Shown here: positions 8,131 to 17,656 of the stretch, in pieces
Layout: each line of letters opens with the position of its first letter
Position numbering within the stretch: the first letter of the stretch is position 1
DNA from: a virus
IMG/VR virus record: IMGVR_UViG_3300030102_000140
Span: 2,409-26,652 of that record
Length of the DNA stretch: 24,244 nucleotides
Direction: 5' to 3' (one strand)
The notes under the pieces: generated by a model
The model's input: only the letters and a program-made list of their open reading frames with translations
The model's database searches: none
Told to the model about the DNA's origin: nothing
Made by a program: the position numbers and the translations under genes

Positions 8131-8961
8131 ATGTCAAAAGGATCATCACCACAAAATGTAACAACAACATCATCTGCTGAACCATCAGAGTTTATAAGAC
8201 CATATCTGACACAAGCGATTGATTACAGCCAAGATTTATTTGAGTCTGATTTACCAAACTTTTTTCCAAATAATACCTTTGTAGCTCCAGCCGCTGAAAC
8301 ACAAGCGGCATTAGATTTAGCATCTGCAAGAGCTGTAGCTGGAAATCCGTTACTAAATCAATCACAAAATCTTGCTCAACAAACACTAGCTGGAGACTTC
8401 CTATCTCCTACTACTAATCCCTATTCACAAGCATTGTTTAATCAGATGGCTGATGATGTAACATCTAAAGTACAATCACAGTTTAGTAGAGCTGGTCGTT
8501 TAGGATCAGCCGCCAATCAAGAAGTGTTATCTGATTCATTAGGTCGATTAGCAAATCAAGTTTACGGAGATCAATTCAATCGTGAAAGAGCATTACAAGC
8601 TCAAACCATGATGACAGCACCACAATTAGGTGAAATGGATTTTAACGACATAACAAGATTACAGCGTGTAGGAGCTGACAGAGAAAGTATAGAACAAGCA
8701 AAACTACAAGATGCAATCGCAAGATTTGATTTTGAACAACAAAAACCATTTCTTAAATTAAATCAATTCTTAGGTGCATTAGGTTCACCAGTACCAACAC
8801 AAACAGTATCAACACAACCAGTCTTTAGAAATACTGGTGCTGGATTATTAGGTGGTGCATTAACAGGTGCTAATATTGCAAGTCAAATAGGTGGTACATC
8901 TATGTTTGGTAATCCTCTCTTTGGTGCAATCGGAGGAGGACTTCTTGGAGGGTTTGCTTAA
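8131..8961 (+). CDS. Putative internal virion / DNA-ejection protein with glycine-zipper tail
   Basis: A 276-residue protein. Residues ~20-60 show FIRPYLTQAIDYSQDLFES and a Pro/Phe-rich turn. Residues ~105-150 contain FNQMADDVTSKVQSQFSRAG then RLGSAANQEVLSDSLGRLA, a helical pattern I know from unannotated proteins upstream of ejection proteins in short-tailed phages. The last ~45 residues are Gly/Ala/Leu-rich (GAGLLGGALTGANIASQIGG, then GAIGGGLLGGFA), a glycine-zipper-type segment able to insert in membrane. AAGGA ten bases before ATG is a good ribosome site. The following two genes look like further ejection proteins. Role in forming the DNA channel at infection is inference. Confidence 0.68.
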   Translation: MSKGSSPQNVTTTSSAEPSEFIRPYLTQAIDYSQDLFESDLPNFFPNNTFVAPAAETQAALDLASARAVAGNPLLNQSQNLAQQTLAGDFLSPTTNPYSQALFNQMADDVTSKVQSQFSRAGRLGSAANQEVLSDSLGRLANQVYGDQFNRERALQAQTMMTAPQLGEMDFNDITRLQRVGADRESIEQAKLQDAIARFDFEQQKPFLKLNQFLGALGSPVPTQTVSTQPVFRNTGAGLLGGALTGANIASQIGGTSMFGNPLFGAIGGGLLGGFA

Positions 8962-10511
8962 TGGGTAACAAAATAAATACCTATGGCTCAATATTAGACC
9001 AAGTTATAGGAACAAAATTAAATAAATTTTTAGCACCACAGCAAAATCAAGGTGGTTTGTTAAACTTTGTTAAAAGCCCTTATGCGGCTGATATTGGTAT
9101 GGGATTACTTGCACAATCAGGTTATTCAACAATGCCAACTTCTTTAGGTCAGTCATTAGGTGTAGCGATGAATCAAGCTAATCAATTAAGAAGCCAAAGA
9201 CGAGCTAATGATATTGCTGAACTAGGCACATTGGTAAATCTAAGAGGTGCATTACAAGATCCTGAAAGAAAAATTATTACTGGAGCAGACGGATTTCAAT
9301 ATTATGCTGATACAGGCGAAAGAGTTTTACCTAATGTTAAAGCACCAGTAAATACAAGTTTTAAAGAATATTTTAGTATAGCTGATGGTAGTTCTAAAAT
9401 TTTAGATGAAAATAGTCCTACATTTTTACAAGATGTAGAAGGATTTACTTCTGTTGAACCTAAGTATAAGCCATTGTCAGATAATTACATAAAAACTGAA
9501 AATGGTTTATTTGATTTAAGAACACAAGAAATTGTAAAAGGTACAGAGCCTACCGTTGATAGGCAAGAAAAAGACGATTATATAAAAACTGATAATGGAT
9601 TATTTCATGTACCTACACAAAAAATAGTTGAAGGTACACAAAAAGTACCAGAAAATTTTAGGCTACTTACAGATGAAGAAAAAATAAACCGAGGGTTAGA
9701 AGTAGATAAACCATATCAAATAAATACAAAAACTGACAAAGTATCAGGATTATCAAATGGTCAAACCATACAAATAGGTGACACATACCAAGCAAAAGAA
9801 GGTCTTGAAAGATACAAAAACCAATTGAAAATTGTAGGTGAAGATAGAGAAAAAGTATCAAACTGGTCAAAAGAACGAGGAGCTATTAATAGAATTGAGC
9901 TTGGTTTAGAAAATTTTTCATCAGGACAGTTTTCAGATGCAAGGTCATTTATTGGTGGTGTTATAAAACTTTTTGATCCTGATGCAGATTTACCAAACAT
10001 TATTGGCGAAGGTGGTGCTATTGCTAAATCAGGTATCAATGAATTTAAACGATCATTATTTGATGGATTACAAAACTTAAATCAACAAGAGGTACAAACT
10101 ATTGCAGATATTTTACCTAGTATAGGAATAACACCTTATGCAAATGATGTAATTATTGGTGCATTAAAAATTGATAACACTGCTAGTGAGTTAATAGACA
10201 ACGAAGGTAGAGATTTTGAAGCTGGAATAATTGATTATAAAACATATACCAAAAATGTAAGTAAAATTAAAAAAGACGCTAACAAGCAATATAGAGAATT
10301 TTATGAAAGTTCTAAAACAATCAATACAGCACTAGAAAAATCAATAAAAGAAGATGTAGGCACACCAGTAACAGGATTTGATGTAAATGGAAATCTTATA
10401 CAAATGCAAGTGGAGGCTAGTGATGTATGGACAGGTCAAAAAGATGTTAATGGTAATCCTATAATAAAAAAAATAACTGGTGAATTTTATGCTGTGGATT
10501 TAGAACAATGA
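8961..10511 (+). CDS. Putative internal virion protein with 31-residue tandem repeat
   Basis: A 516-residue soluble, charged protein. The N-terminal ~90 residues are helical with Leu/Gly/Ala (GMGLLAQSGYSTMPTSLGQS). Residues ~174-230 hold two copies of a unit (YIKTENGLFDLRTQEIVKGT and YIKTDNGLFHVPTQKIVEGT), followed by RLLTDEEKINRGLEVDKPYQ, a short element I have seen in phage structural proteins. The C-terminal half is helical and charged, with SFIGGVIKLFDPDADLPN and an acidic end. The start overlaps the upstream stop (TAATG) and the end overlaps the next gene (ATGA). Size and position suit a middle member of a three-gene ejection set; no lytic or transfer domain is recognised. Confidence 0.65.
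   Translation: MGNKINTYGSILDQVIGTKLNKFLAPQQNQGGLLNFVKSPYAADIGMGLLAQSGYSTMPTSLGQSLGVAMNQANQLRSQRRANDIAELGTLVNLRGALQDPERKIITGADGFQYYADTGERVLPNVKAPVNTSFKEYFSIADGSSKILDENSPTFLQDVEGFTSVEPKYKPLSDNYIKTENGLFDLRTQEIVKGTEPTVDRQEKDDYIKTDNGLFHVPTQKIVEGTQKVPENFRLLTDEEKINRGLEVDKPYQINTKTDKVSGLSNGQTIQIGDTYQAKEGLERYKNQLKIVGEDREKVSNWSKERGAINRIELGLENFSSGQFSDARSFIGGVIKLFDPDADLPNIIGEGGAIAKSGINEFKRSLFDGLQNLNQQEVQTIADILPSIGITPYANDVIIGALKIDNTASELIDNEGRDFEAGIIDYKTYTKNVSKIKKDANKQYREFYESSKTINTALEKSIKEDVGTPVTGFDVNGNLIQMQVEASDVWTGQKDVNGNPIIKKITGEFYAVDLEQ
9480..9650 (+). repeat. In-frame 93-base tandem duplication in virion protein
   Basis: Two in-frame copies begin at 9480 and 9573 (31-codon period) within the 8961-10511 gene. 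The encoded units share ~18 of 26 aligned residues (pattern D-x-YIKT-x-NGLF-x5-TQ-x-IV-x-GT). DNA copies have diverged, so this is not a recent duplication. Confidence 0.75.
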
Positions 10512-12937
10512 CAAAATATGTAATACCTGAATTATCTAGTAAAGTAACAGTTGATGATGTTGCTCCTAAAATTAATTTTATAAACCAGCAACAAAACAAT
10601 GTTAGTCCTAATGTTAAAGTCGGTAATAGATTTCAATCAGGTATAGATTCAGCTAAGGAACGAAATCAAGAAAAAGAAAATTTATACAACCAAGAAGTAT
10701 TAGTAAAACTCGGTGGTGATTTTAATCCTCAAGGAGAATTAGATGACAACTTACTGGAGTTTGATATGGCTGGTTCAGAAAACCTAGTTGCTAAACAACA
10801 AAAATTTAAAAATAAATATCCTGAAGGTTCTTTGATACCACTGACAATGAACGATGGATCAGTAGAGTTATTCTTTAAAAAGACACCAAATGAAAAATAT
10901 AGGTCAGTAAATAAAGGTGTTAATGTTCCTGAGTTAGCAAGAGCTGTATTTTCAGGGGAAACAATAGGTGGTGTTTTAGGATCAAGATTTGGTATTAAAG
11001 GCACTGCTGGTGGCACTGCATTAGGTTCTTTGGCAGAAACTGGAATAGAAAAAGCAAGAGGTTACGAAGTTGGAACTGCTAAAGATATAGGCATAGAAAC
11101 AGCGAAAGAAACTGGATTTGCAACTGGGTTTGACTTATTAACAAGAGGTGCTTTTAAGATATATAACAAAATAAAAAATAAAAATTATCCTACAAACATA
11201 GCTGTTGAAGATTTTGCTGACGATTTACAAAACTTTACACACAAAAATAATTTAAAGGGATTATCAATAGGACAAGTAGCAAAAACAGATTTAGTAAAAA
11301 GCACATACTCGCAAACTAAAATAACAGACAACAAACTAAAGGATCTAACAAAAGAACAAGCACAATCTTTGAAAGATCAGTTTGGTAAATTAGGTGCAGA
11401 TTTTGATCCTTCATTATATAGCGATGAACAATTAGAAGTTATTTTAAAAGGTCAAAGTGACGAAATACTTACAAAACTTTTACAAAACACAAACTTAAAT
11501 TCATCATTAACAGATGATTTTGCTAAAGCTGGTAAAGACTTTGTAAGTGGTATTAACAAGTGGAAAGCCTCTACAAAAGCACAAAGAGATAAATATTATG
11601 ATGATGCTATAAAATTAGCTGATGATGTTACATTTGATTTGACATCATTACAAAAGATAGCATCTGATTTACAAAAAGGAGTTCAAGCAAAAGGAGTACA
11701 AAAAGGTGCTTTATTTGATACTGAGACATCAATACAATTAAGACAACTTCCAAACGATATAAAAATATTGTTAGACGACATTTCATCTTTAAATCCACAA
11801 GTGTCAATGTATCAAGGAACAAATCCAATTGTTCAATTAAAAGAGTTAAGAACTCGTTTATACAATTTACAACAATCAGAAGATCCAGCGACAAAAAGAT
11901 ACGCAAACAAGTTATTTTCTGAACTAAAAGAAATAATGCAAAAACCTCAATCAGGTAACAAAGAATTTATAAAGGCTTATAATACTGCATCAGCATATAA
12001 TGCTTATAGAGAAAATATATTAAATCTAAGCGTTATAAAAAGATCATTAAAATCTGACTCTGTAGAGGATATTGTTCAAAGTAAATTTAATATAATTAAT
12101 CCAAGTGAAGTTCAATATATTAAGGAAGTTTTTAAAGACGATCCTAAAACATTTCAAATGTTAAAAAATGTATATTTAACTAATATTGTAAAAAACAAAT
12201 CAACATTAAATCAATTTTTAGATAAAGAAGATTTATATAGAGAAACAGTCAATAAAATATTTACAAAAGGAGAAGTAAAAGCAATTAAAGATTTTGCAAA
12301 TGCTAAAAGTAAAATTAACAGTTCTGCATTAAATAGATCTATTTCTCAAGATATATCAAACGCAGAAAGAGCATATCAGTTAATAGATCAAGGATATGAC
12401 GCATTTGGACAACTAATAAAATCACAAGGTGGTGCTAACAGTAAGTTTGCTCAATCTACAAAGGCTGGTATTTATAAAAGAATATTAGACAAAGCAACAA
12501 CAACAAACGATCAAGGGATTAATGTTTTAAATTTGAAGTTATTTAGTAGTGAAATTAACAAACTCAAGGATAACAAAGCATTGACTGATTTTTTGTTTAC
12601 AGCAGATGATTTTAAAAATTTAGATATGTATAACCTATATGCTAACACTATTAATATTAGCGATGATGTTGGTGGAGCTATGCAAAAGGGAAGTATAGCA
12701 AGTGATCTTAAATCATTTTTAAATCCAAAAGCTAAAGTTAAAGTAGGTAAAACATATTTAGATAATGCTCTTATGGCTAAATTATTATCACTACCATATA
12801 AATCAGGTAATAAAGTTTATAACACAACAAATGTCAGTGAAAATAAATTAAAATATTTTGTATTAGGATTGAACGCAATAAATCAAAACCTAAACGATGA
12901 AAGAAAAAAGAAAGATCCAAGAAAATTTATTAAGTAA
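10508..12937 (+). CDS. Large internal virion / DNA-ejection protein
   Basis: An 809-residue, Lys/Asp/Asn-rich, mainly helical protein. Residues ~140-205 form a Gly/Ala-rich weakly hydrophobic segment (ARAVFSGETIGGVLGSRFG, then GTAGGTALGSLAETGIE), flanked by amphipathic helices and a basic stretch (KIYNKIKNKN); this resembles membrane-interacting parts of ejection proteins such as P22 gp16 or T7 gp16, though there is no clear sequence match. The rest is long helices without a recognised transglycosylase motif. It starts by ATGA overlap with the previous gene and ends in a basic tail (KKKDPRKFIK) before the fibre genes. Order, size and composition support the ejection role; the sequence alone does not prove it. 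Confidence 0.68.
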   Translation: MTKYVIPELSSKVTVDDVAPKINFINQQQNNVSPNVKVGNRFQSGIDSAKERNQEKENLYNQEVLVKLGGDFNPQGELDDNLLEFDMAGSENLVAKQQKFKNKYPEGSLIPLTMNDGSVELFFKKTPNEKYRSVNKGVNVPELARAVFSGETIGGVLGSRFGIKGTAGGTALGSLAETGIEKARGYEVGTAKDIGIETAKETGFATGFDLLTRGAFKIYNKIKNKNYPTNIAVEDFADDLQNFTHKNNLKGLSIGQVAKTDLVKSTYSQTKITDNKLKDLTKEQAQSLKDQFGKLGADFDPSLYSDEQLEVILKGQSDEILTKLLQNTNLNSSLTDDFAKAGKDFVSGINKWKASTKAQRDKYYDDAIKLADDVTFDLTSLQKIASDLQKGVQAKGVQKGALFDTETSIQLRQLPNDIKILLDDISSLNPQVSMYQGTNPIVQLKELRTRLYNLQQSEDPATKRYANKLFSELKEIMQKPQSGNKEFIKAYNTASAYNAYRENILNLSVIKRSLKSDSVEDIVQSKFNIINPSEVQYIKEVFKDDPKTFQMLKNVYLTNIVKNKSTLNQFLDKEDLYRETVNKIFTKGEVKAIKDFANAKSKINSSALNRSISQDISNAERAYQLIDQGYDAFGQLIKSQGGANSKFAQSTKAGIYKRILDKATTTNDQGINVLNLKLFSSEINKLKDNKALTDFLFTADDFKNLDMYNLYANTINISDDVGGAMQKGSIASDLKSFLNPKAKVKVGKTYLDNALMAKLLSLPYKSGNKVYNTTNVSENKLKYFVLGLNAINQNLNDERKKKDPRKFIK

Positions 12938-12948
12938 AGGAATAGTAA

Positions 12949-15678
12949 ATGACAGTATCAAATTACAGCACAACAGCTAGTAGTAATACAGCGATTAATG
13001 GAGTTAATATTTCTGAGGGTATGTCACCCTCTGATGTAAACAATGCCATTAGAGAACAATTAAAAGATGTAAGATCAGTATGGAACGACAAAGAGTGGTT
13101 CTTATTAGGTGATGGTGATGGCACAACAACCTTTACTAGAGCCTCTGCTACATCAGTCACAGTAGCATCAAACATAACTTCTACTCACCATGTAGGTCGT
13201 AGAGTCAAAGTTATTGGATCTAATACAGGAACTATCTTTGGTAAGATTGCTACAAGTGCATTTTCTTCACCAAACACAACCTTAACTTTTACATTTGATA
13301 GTGGCTCTCTAAACTCTGGTGATACCACAGTTGCAGTATATGTAGGTTCAGTATTTACAAATCCAGCTAATCCTGTTGTCGATGAAGATAACATGGTGAG
13401 TGATAGTGCTTTACTTCCTCCTTCACAACAATCCACAAAAGCATTTGTCACTTCAGGCACAGTCACCTTATCGAATAAGTCTATCTCATTAGGTAGTAAC
13501 ACCCTTAGTGGAACAACTGCTCAATTCAACTCTGCGTTGAGCGATGGGAGCTTTGCTACATTAGCTGGATCTCAAACTCTAACTAACAAAACACTTACTT
13601 CGCCTATCATATCTTCTATTTCAAATACAGGCACACTAACACTTCCTACTTCTACAGATACCTTAGTTGGTAGAGCAACAACCGATACTTTAACAAATAA
13701 AACTCTTACAAATCCAACTTTATCTACTCCTGTAATTGACCAGATTAGTAATACTGGAACATTGAGCCTTCCCACATCGACTGATACTTTGGTGGGTAAA
13801 GCAACGACAGACACTTTAACAAACAAAACTATTTCTGGATCTGCGAACACCCTGTCGAATATTGCTACAACTTCTTTGACAGGAACAATAACTAACGCAC
13901 AACTTGCTGGAAGTATTACAACAGACAAAATTAGCGATAGTCAAATTACTACAGCAAAGATTAACGATGATGCTGTTACGATTGATAAAATCGCAGATGG
14001 AGTCATAGTTACAAATAGTGAACAGGCAACTCATACAGCAGACGACAATACATTCTTCACTACACAAGCTAGTGATTCAAGATACTTTAGACAAGATAGT
14101 ACAGAAACTATTAATTCAGGTAACACTTGGTCTGCTAGTGATAGTTTTATTGCTACTACTGCTGCTATAGACGCTAGAGTTATAGACCTTGTTGATGATG
14201 TTGGTGGATTCTTTCCAATAGCAAACGAAACAAGTTTTCCTAATACAAACCCTGATGTAAACGATGGTGCTGGTACTATTGTTAGTATCAAAGGATTATC
14301 TCAGGCTTACACTGCTAATGGATCAGGTGTCATTACTATTTCTAATGGAACTGTAGGTGGATCAACAGTTACTATCAATGGTTTATCTGCAAGTCAAACT
14401 TTAGGATCAGGCTTTGGTATTCTTGTTGAAACAACAACTACACTTAACACTTACACCTTTCATAGAGAAATAGCACCAGCTACATCAACTTCTACTTTAT
14501 CAGGTATTGCTACTGAAATTAGCAGACTTGGAACTACTGATGCGATAGCTGATATGAACTTATTAGGTACAACTGCTAATGTAACTGCTATGTCAAATGT
14601 TTCCGACTCTATTACAAATGTAAATAGTGTGGCTAGTGGATTGACTAATGTTAATACAGTTGCTTCTAATATTAGTGGAGTAAATTCTTTTGGTGAAAGA
14701 TATCGAGTAGCAAGTTCAGCTCCTACTACATCACTAGATTCTGGAGACCTCTATTTTGATACAACGCAAAGTATTCTTCGAGTCTATGGAACAAGTGGTT
14801 GGCAAAGTGCTGGTTCTTCTGTTAATGGTACTTCCGATAGATTTAAATATATAGCCACAGCAAACCAAACAACTTTTACTGGTGCTGATGCTAATGGTGA
14901 AACTCTAAGCTACGATGCTGGTTTTATCGATGTTTATAAAAATGGTATTCGTATGGTCAATGGGACTGATGTTACTGTTTCAAGTGGTAACTCTATCGTT
15001 TTTGCTAGTGGCTGTGATGCTAATGATATTATCGAAGCTGTAGCATTTGGAACATTCTCAGTTGCTTCACTTAACGCAAGTAATCTTGATAGTGGTACAG
15101 TTGATAACGCAAGACTGCCTTCTACAATAACTGATAAAACTATAAACGCCTCTAGCCCTCTTACAGTTAAAGGAGACGGATCTAGTGTTGAGGGATCTAT
15201 AATTTTAAACTGCCATGTCAATTCGCATGGTGTAAAGATTATGAGTCCACCTCATAGTGCTGGTCAAAGCTATACAATAAAATTACCAGATAACCAAATA
15301 GCTCAAGATAAGTTTTTAAAGGTTAAAAGTATCAGTGGAAGTGGATCAACCGCAATAGGTCAATTAGAATTTGCTGATGCTGATGTTACTACTTGGCAAG
15401 AAAAGACATCAAGTTTTACTACTGAATCTAATAAAAATTATTTTGTTGATACTGCTTCTGGTGCTGTAACAGCAACTCTACCTTCTTCTGCTACTATAGG
15501 AAATGAAATTAGATTTTTAGATGTATCAGGAACTTTTGACACTAATAATTTAATTGTAGCAAGAAACGGACATAATATTCAAGGTGATGCTTCTGATTTA
15601 ACAGTTAGTACAGAAAGAGCTGGATTTGCTCTTGTTTACTACAATTCAACACAAGGTTGGTTATTAAAGGATAAATAA
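12949..15678 (+). CDS. Tail fibre protein, long modular
   Basis: A 909-residue Thr/Ser/Asn/Gly-rich fibre. Residues 1-65 (INGVNISEGMSPSDVNNAIR and the WNDKEWF that follows) look like the N-terminal part that attaches fibres to virions in marine phages. Residues ~205-300 are repeats built on SNTGTLTLPTSTDTLVG and TLTNKT. Residues ~330-352 have QITTAKINDDAVTIDKIADG, a common fibre-shaft repeat. Residues ~660-670 carry VYKNGIRM, frequent in cyanophage-type fibres. Around residue 710, LDSGTVDNARLPSTI matches motifs in the next two genes. The final ~90 residues (AVTATLPSSATIGNEIRFLD, then NGHNIQGDASDLTVSTERAG, ending GWLL) form a familiar C-terminal knob or trimerisation domain. AAAGGA precedes the start. 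It probably contacts the host surface. Confidence 0.87.
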   Translation: MTVSNYSTTASSNTAINGVNISEGMSPSDVNNAIREQLKDVRSVWNDKEWFLLGDGDGTTTFTRASATSVTVASNITSTHHVGRRVKVIGSNTGTIFGKIATSAFSSPNTTLTFTFDSGSLNSGDTTVAVYVGSVFTNPANPVVDEDNMVSDSALLPPSQQSTKAFVTSGTVTLSNKSISLGSNTLSGTTAQFNSALSDGSFATLAGSQTLTNKTLTSPIISSISNTGTLTLPTSTDTLVGRATTDTLTNKTLTNPTLSTPVIDQISNTGTLSLPTSTDTLVGKATTDTLTNKTISGSANTLSNIATTSLTGTITNAQLAGSITTDKISDSQITTAKINDDAVTIDKIADGVIVTNSEQATHTADDNTFFTTQASDSRYFRQDSTETINSGNTWSASDSFIATTAAIDARVIDLVDDVGGFFPIANETSFPNTNPDVNDGAGTIVSIKGLSQAYTANGSGVITISNGTVGGSTVTINGLSASQTLGSGFGILVETTTTLNTYTFHREIAPATSTSTLSGIATEISRLGTTDAIADMNLLGTTANVTAMSNVSDSITNVNSVASGLTNVNTVASNISGVNSFGERYRVASSAPTTSLDSGDLYFDTTQSILRVYGTSGWQSAGSSVNGTSDRFKYIATANQTTFTGADANGETLSYDAGFIDVYKNGIRMVNGTDVTVSSGNSIVFASGCDANDIIEAVAFGTFSVASLNASNLDSGTVDNARLPSTITDKTINASSPLTVKGDGSSVEGSIILNCHVNSHGVKIMSPPHSAGQSYTIKLPDNQIAQDKFLKVKSISGSGSTAIGQLEFADADVTTWQEKTSSFTTESNKNYFVDTASGAVTATLPSSATIGNEIRFLDVSGTFDTNNLIVARNGHNIQGDASDLTVSTERAGFALVYYNSTQGWLLKDK
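13567..13833 (+). repeat. Tail-fibre in-frame repeats, 126-base period
   Basis: Two main copies begin at 13618 and 13744 (42-codon period); a partial unit (QTLTNKTLTSP) begins near 13570. The first 28 codons after the shared Ile encode nearly the same residues (differences are conservative Thr/Ser and Arg/Lys), yet more than half of the conserved residues use different synonymous codons. Confidence 0.85.
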
Positions 15679-15680
15679 AA

Positions 15681-16910
15681 ATGAGTAATTATAATGACAT
15701 CAAATACGAATTTCCAGCAAGTTCAATTTCTTCAGGAACTTTTGCTGATGCAAGAATAGCATCATCTAATGTTTCGCAACACGCAACATCTTTTGATGAT
15801 AACAAGATTATTAATGACATATCAACTCTAGCATTAAGAGAAGCCAGTAATGAAAACAGAGTTGCTTATAATGCAGGTGCATCATCTGTCGATGTCTTTC
15901 AAGATGCTACAGGGATTGACACACTTACTACTGCCGAAAGAAATAGTGATGAGTTTGTTCGTTCTTTTGGAGCATCAACAGGAACAACAGAGCAATACAG
16001 ATATTCTTTCTTTGGATTACCAACAATAACTTTAGGTAGTAATGTTTCATCATCAAGTGGATTTGGAAGCCAAAGTAGTCCTCAAATAGATCCTTATGTA
16101 AATGTTAATAATTATGACCCAGAACCACCAGTCGTATGTGGAACTAACACAGGAATACCAAACTGTTCTATCGTTTATGATTATGGAAGTGCAATAAGTG
16201 TTAAAAATTCAATCACTATATGTAGATATGCTTTTAATAATGTAGCAAGACAAATACGATTAGAGTACAGCACCGACAATACAAATTGGACTGGTGTTGA
16301 TTTTTCAAGTTCTTCTGAATTAAGTTGGTTCAAACAATCTGTAAGTGATATGAGTGTCGAGTCTAATTTTACTAGTGGAGATAGTAGTGGAAATATGAAT
16401 TTTGAAAACTGGGGTAACTATAATACAAGACTTATCTATCATAAAATTAGTATTCCAAGCACAGCTATATCAGCTAGATATTGGAGACAATCTGTTACTT
16501 CACAATCAGACTCAGGACAAAACTTTAATATAGGTCGTAATATTGGATTTGGTTGTTTCTCTCCAGAGGTAGATATTTTAGGAGTTAATCCTACAGGAAA
16601 CTTTACAGGAAGTACGATTACAGTTTCTAGTTCTGTATCGTCAATGGGTGCTGTTATTACTTATCAAGACCACAGCGGTACTAACGCATTAAACACAGAT
16701 ATTGTTTTACAATTATCAGCGGACGGTGGTTCTAACTTTACCACTGCTACTTTAGAAGCCTTACCAGATTTTTCTACAGGAATTAAAATGGCTAAGGTCA
16801 ATGATGTAAGTGTTACTGCTGGTACATCATTAAAATATAAAATTAGCTTTGCTAATCAAGTATTTAACAGCAAAGAAGCAAGAATTAGAGGAGTTAGTTT
16901 ACAATACTAA
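15681..16910 (+). CDS. Tail fibre / adhesin with discoidin-like middle
   Basis: A 409-residue beta-rich protein, second of four fibre genes. Residues ~10-45 (FPASSISSGTFADARIASSN) carry the SGTxxDAR motif found in the flanking fibre genes. Residues ~150-300 (CRYAFNNVARQIRLEYSTDN then TNWTGVDF; later ARYWRQSVTSQ) have the pattern of a galactose-binding/F5-8-type beta sandwich, where strain-deviation strands such as IRLEYSTDNTNW are typical. Residues ~310-409 (GAVITYQDHSGTNALNTDIV, then LQLSADGGSNFT, ending ARIRGVSLQY) form a second beta domain seen at the end of other marine phage fibres. A Cys cluster (CGTNTGIPNC) lies around residues 152-161. It follows the long fibre by two bases. Carbohydrate binding is plausible but not shown. 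Confidence 0.75.
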   Translation: MSNYNDIKYEFPASSISSGTFADARIASSNVSQHATSFDDNKIINDISTLALREASNENRVAYNAGASSVDVFQDATGIDTLTTAERNSDEFVRSFGASTGTTEQYRYSFFGLPTITLGSNVSSSSGFGSQSSPQIDPYVNVNNYDPEPPVVCGTNTGIPNCSIVYDYGSAISVKNSITICRYAFNNVARQIRLEYSTDNTNWTGVDFSSSSELSWFKQSVSDMSVESNFTSGDSSGNMNFENWGNYNTRLIYHKISIPSTAISARYWRQSVTSQSDSGQNFNIGRNIGFGCFSPEVDILGVNPTGNFTGSTITVSSSVSSMGAVITYQDHSGTNALNTDIVLQLSADGGSNFTTATLEALPDFSTGIKMAKVNDVSVTAGTSLKYKISFANQVFNSKEARIRGVSLQY

Positions 16911-16917
16911 ATAAAAT

Positions 16918-17655
16918 ATGAGCAAAACAAGAAACCTTTCTGATCTATTAGATGCTAATGGTGATGTTAAATCTGGTGCGTTAGATAATGTACCAGCTAG
17001 TAATAATGCTAGTGCCTTAACCTCTGGAACTTTACCAGATGCTAGATTGTCATCGAATGTTACATTGTTAGGAGCATCGCCTACTTACAGTGGTATATCA
17101 CCTAATGTCGTAGCACCAAGCACAGCAACTAATGTAACTGTTACAGGAACAGGATTTACAGCAACAACAATTTTTGAATTAGTAAGCACTTCAGGTGCTA
17201 TTACTATCCCCAATAGTGTTACCCTTAATAGTGCTACAAGCGTTACTATGAATGTAACCGCTCCAACAGGCACATACTTTATCAGAATTGAAAATGACTC
17301 AGGACTAGCTACACGATCAACTAATGCAGACCTTAACGCTTCAACCTCTCCTAGTTTTTCAACTTCGGCTGGAACTTTAGGAAGTTTTGATGCTGGTGCA
17401 ACTATTAATGTTTCTGTTTCAGCTAGTTCGGACTCTGCTGTTGATTTTAGTAAGGTATCTGGAACATTTCCAAATGGATTATCTTTAGGAAGCACACAAA
17501 ACACAGTAAGCATATCAGGTACGGAAAGCGGTACAAGTGCAACAACAACTTTTAACTTTACAATACGAGGAACTGACCAAGAGTCACAAACAGCCGACAG
17601 GGCTTTTTCAATAACAATTAATGTAGGAATGCAAGAATCAATGAGGTTTATATAA
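16918..17655 (+). CDS. Short tail fibre protein with two Ig-like domains, possibly truncated
   Basis: A 245-residue protein. Residues 1-50 (SKTRNLSDLLDANGDVKSGA, then SALTSGTLPDARLSSNVT) are an N-terminal module I associate with marine phage fibres. Residues ~55-132 resemble an IPT/TIG immunoglobulin-like domain (TNVTVTGTGFTATTIFELVS, then TGTYFIRIENDSGLA). Residues ~140-237 resemble a putative Ig (He_PIG) domain (FPNGLSLGSTQNTVSISGTE). The chain then ends in MQESMRFI, which continues no visible fold, so a receptor-binding C-terminal domain may have been lost or moved to the next gene. It has no obvious ribosome site and sits seven bases after the upstream stop. It may act as a linker between fibre parts. 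Confidence 0.75.
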   Translation: MSKTRNLSDLLDANGDVKSGALDNVPASNNASALTSGTLPDARLSSNVTLLGASPTYSGISPNVVAPSTATNVTVTGTGFTATTIFELVSTSGAITIPNSVTLNSATSVTMNVTAPTGTYFIRIENDSGLATRSTNADLNASTSPSFSTSAGTLGSFDAGATINVSVSASSDSAVDFSKVSGTFPNGLSLGSTQNTVSISGTESGTSATTTFNFTIRGTDQESQTADRAFSITINVGMQESMRFI

Positions 17656-17656
17656 A

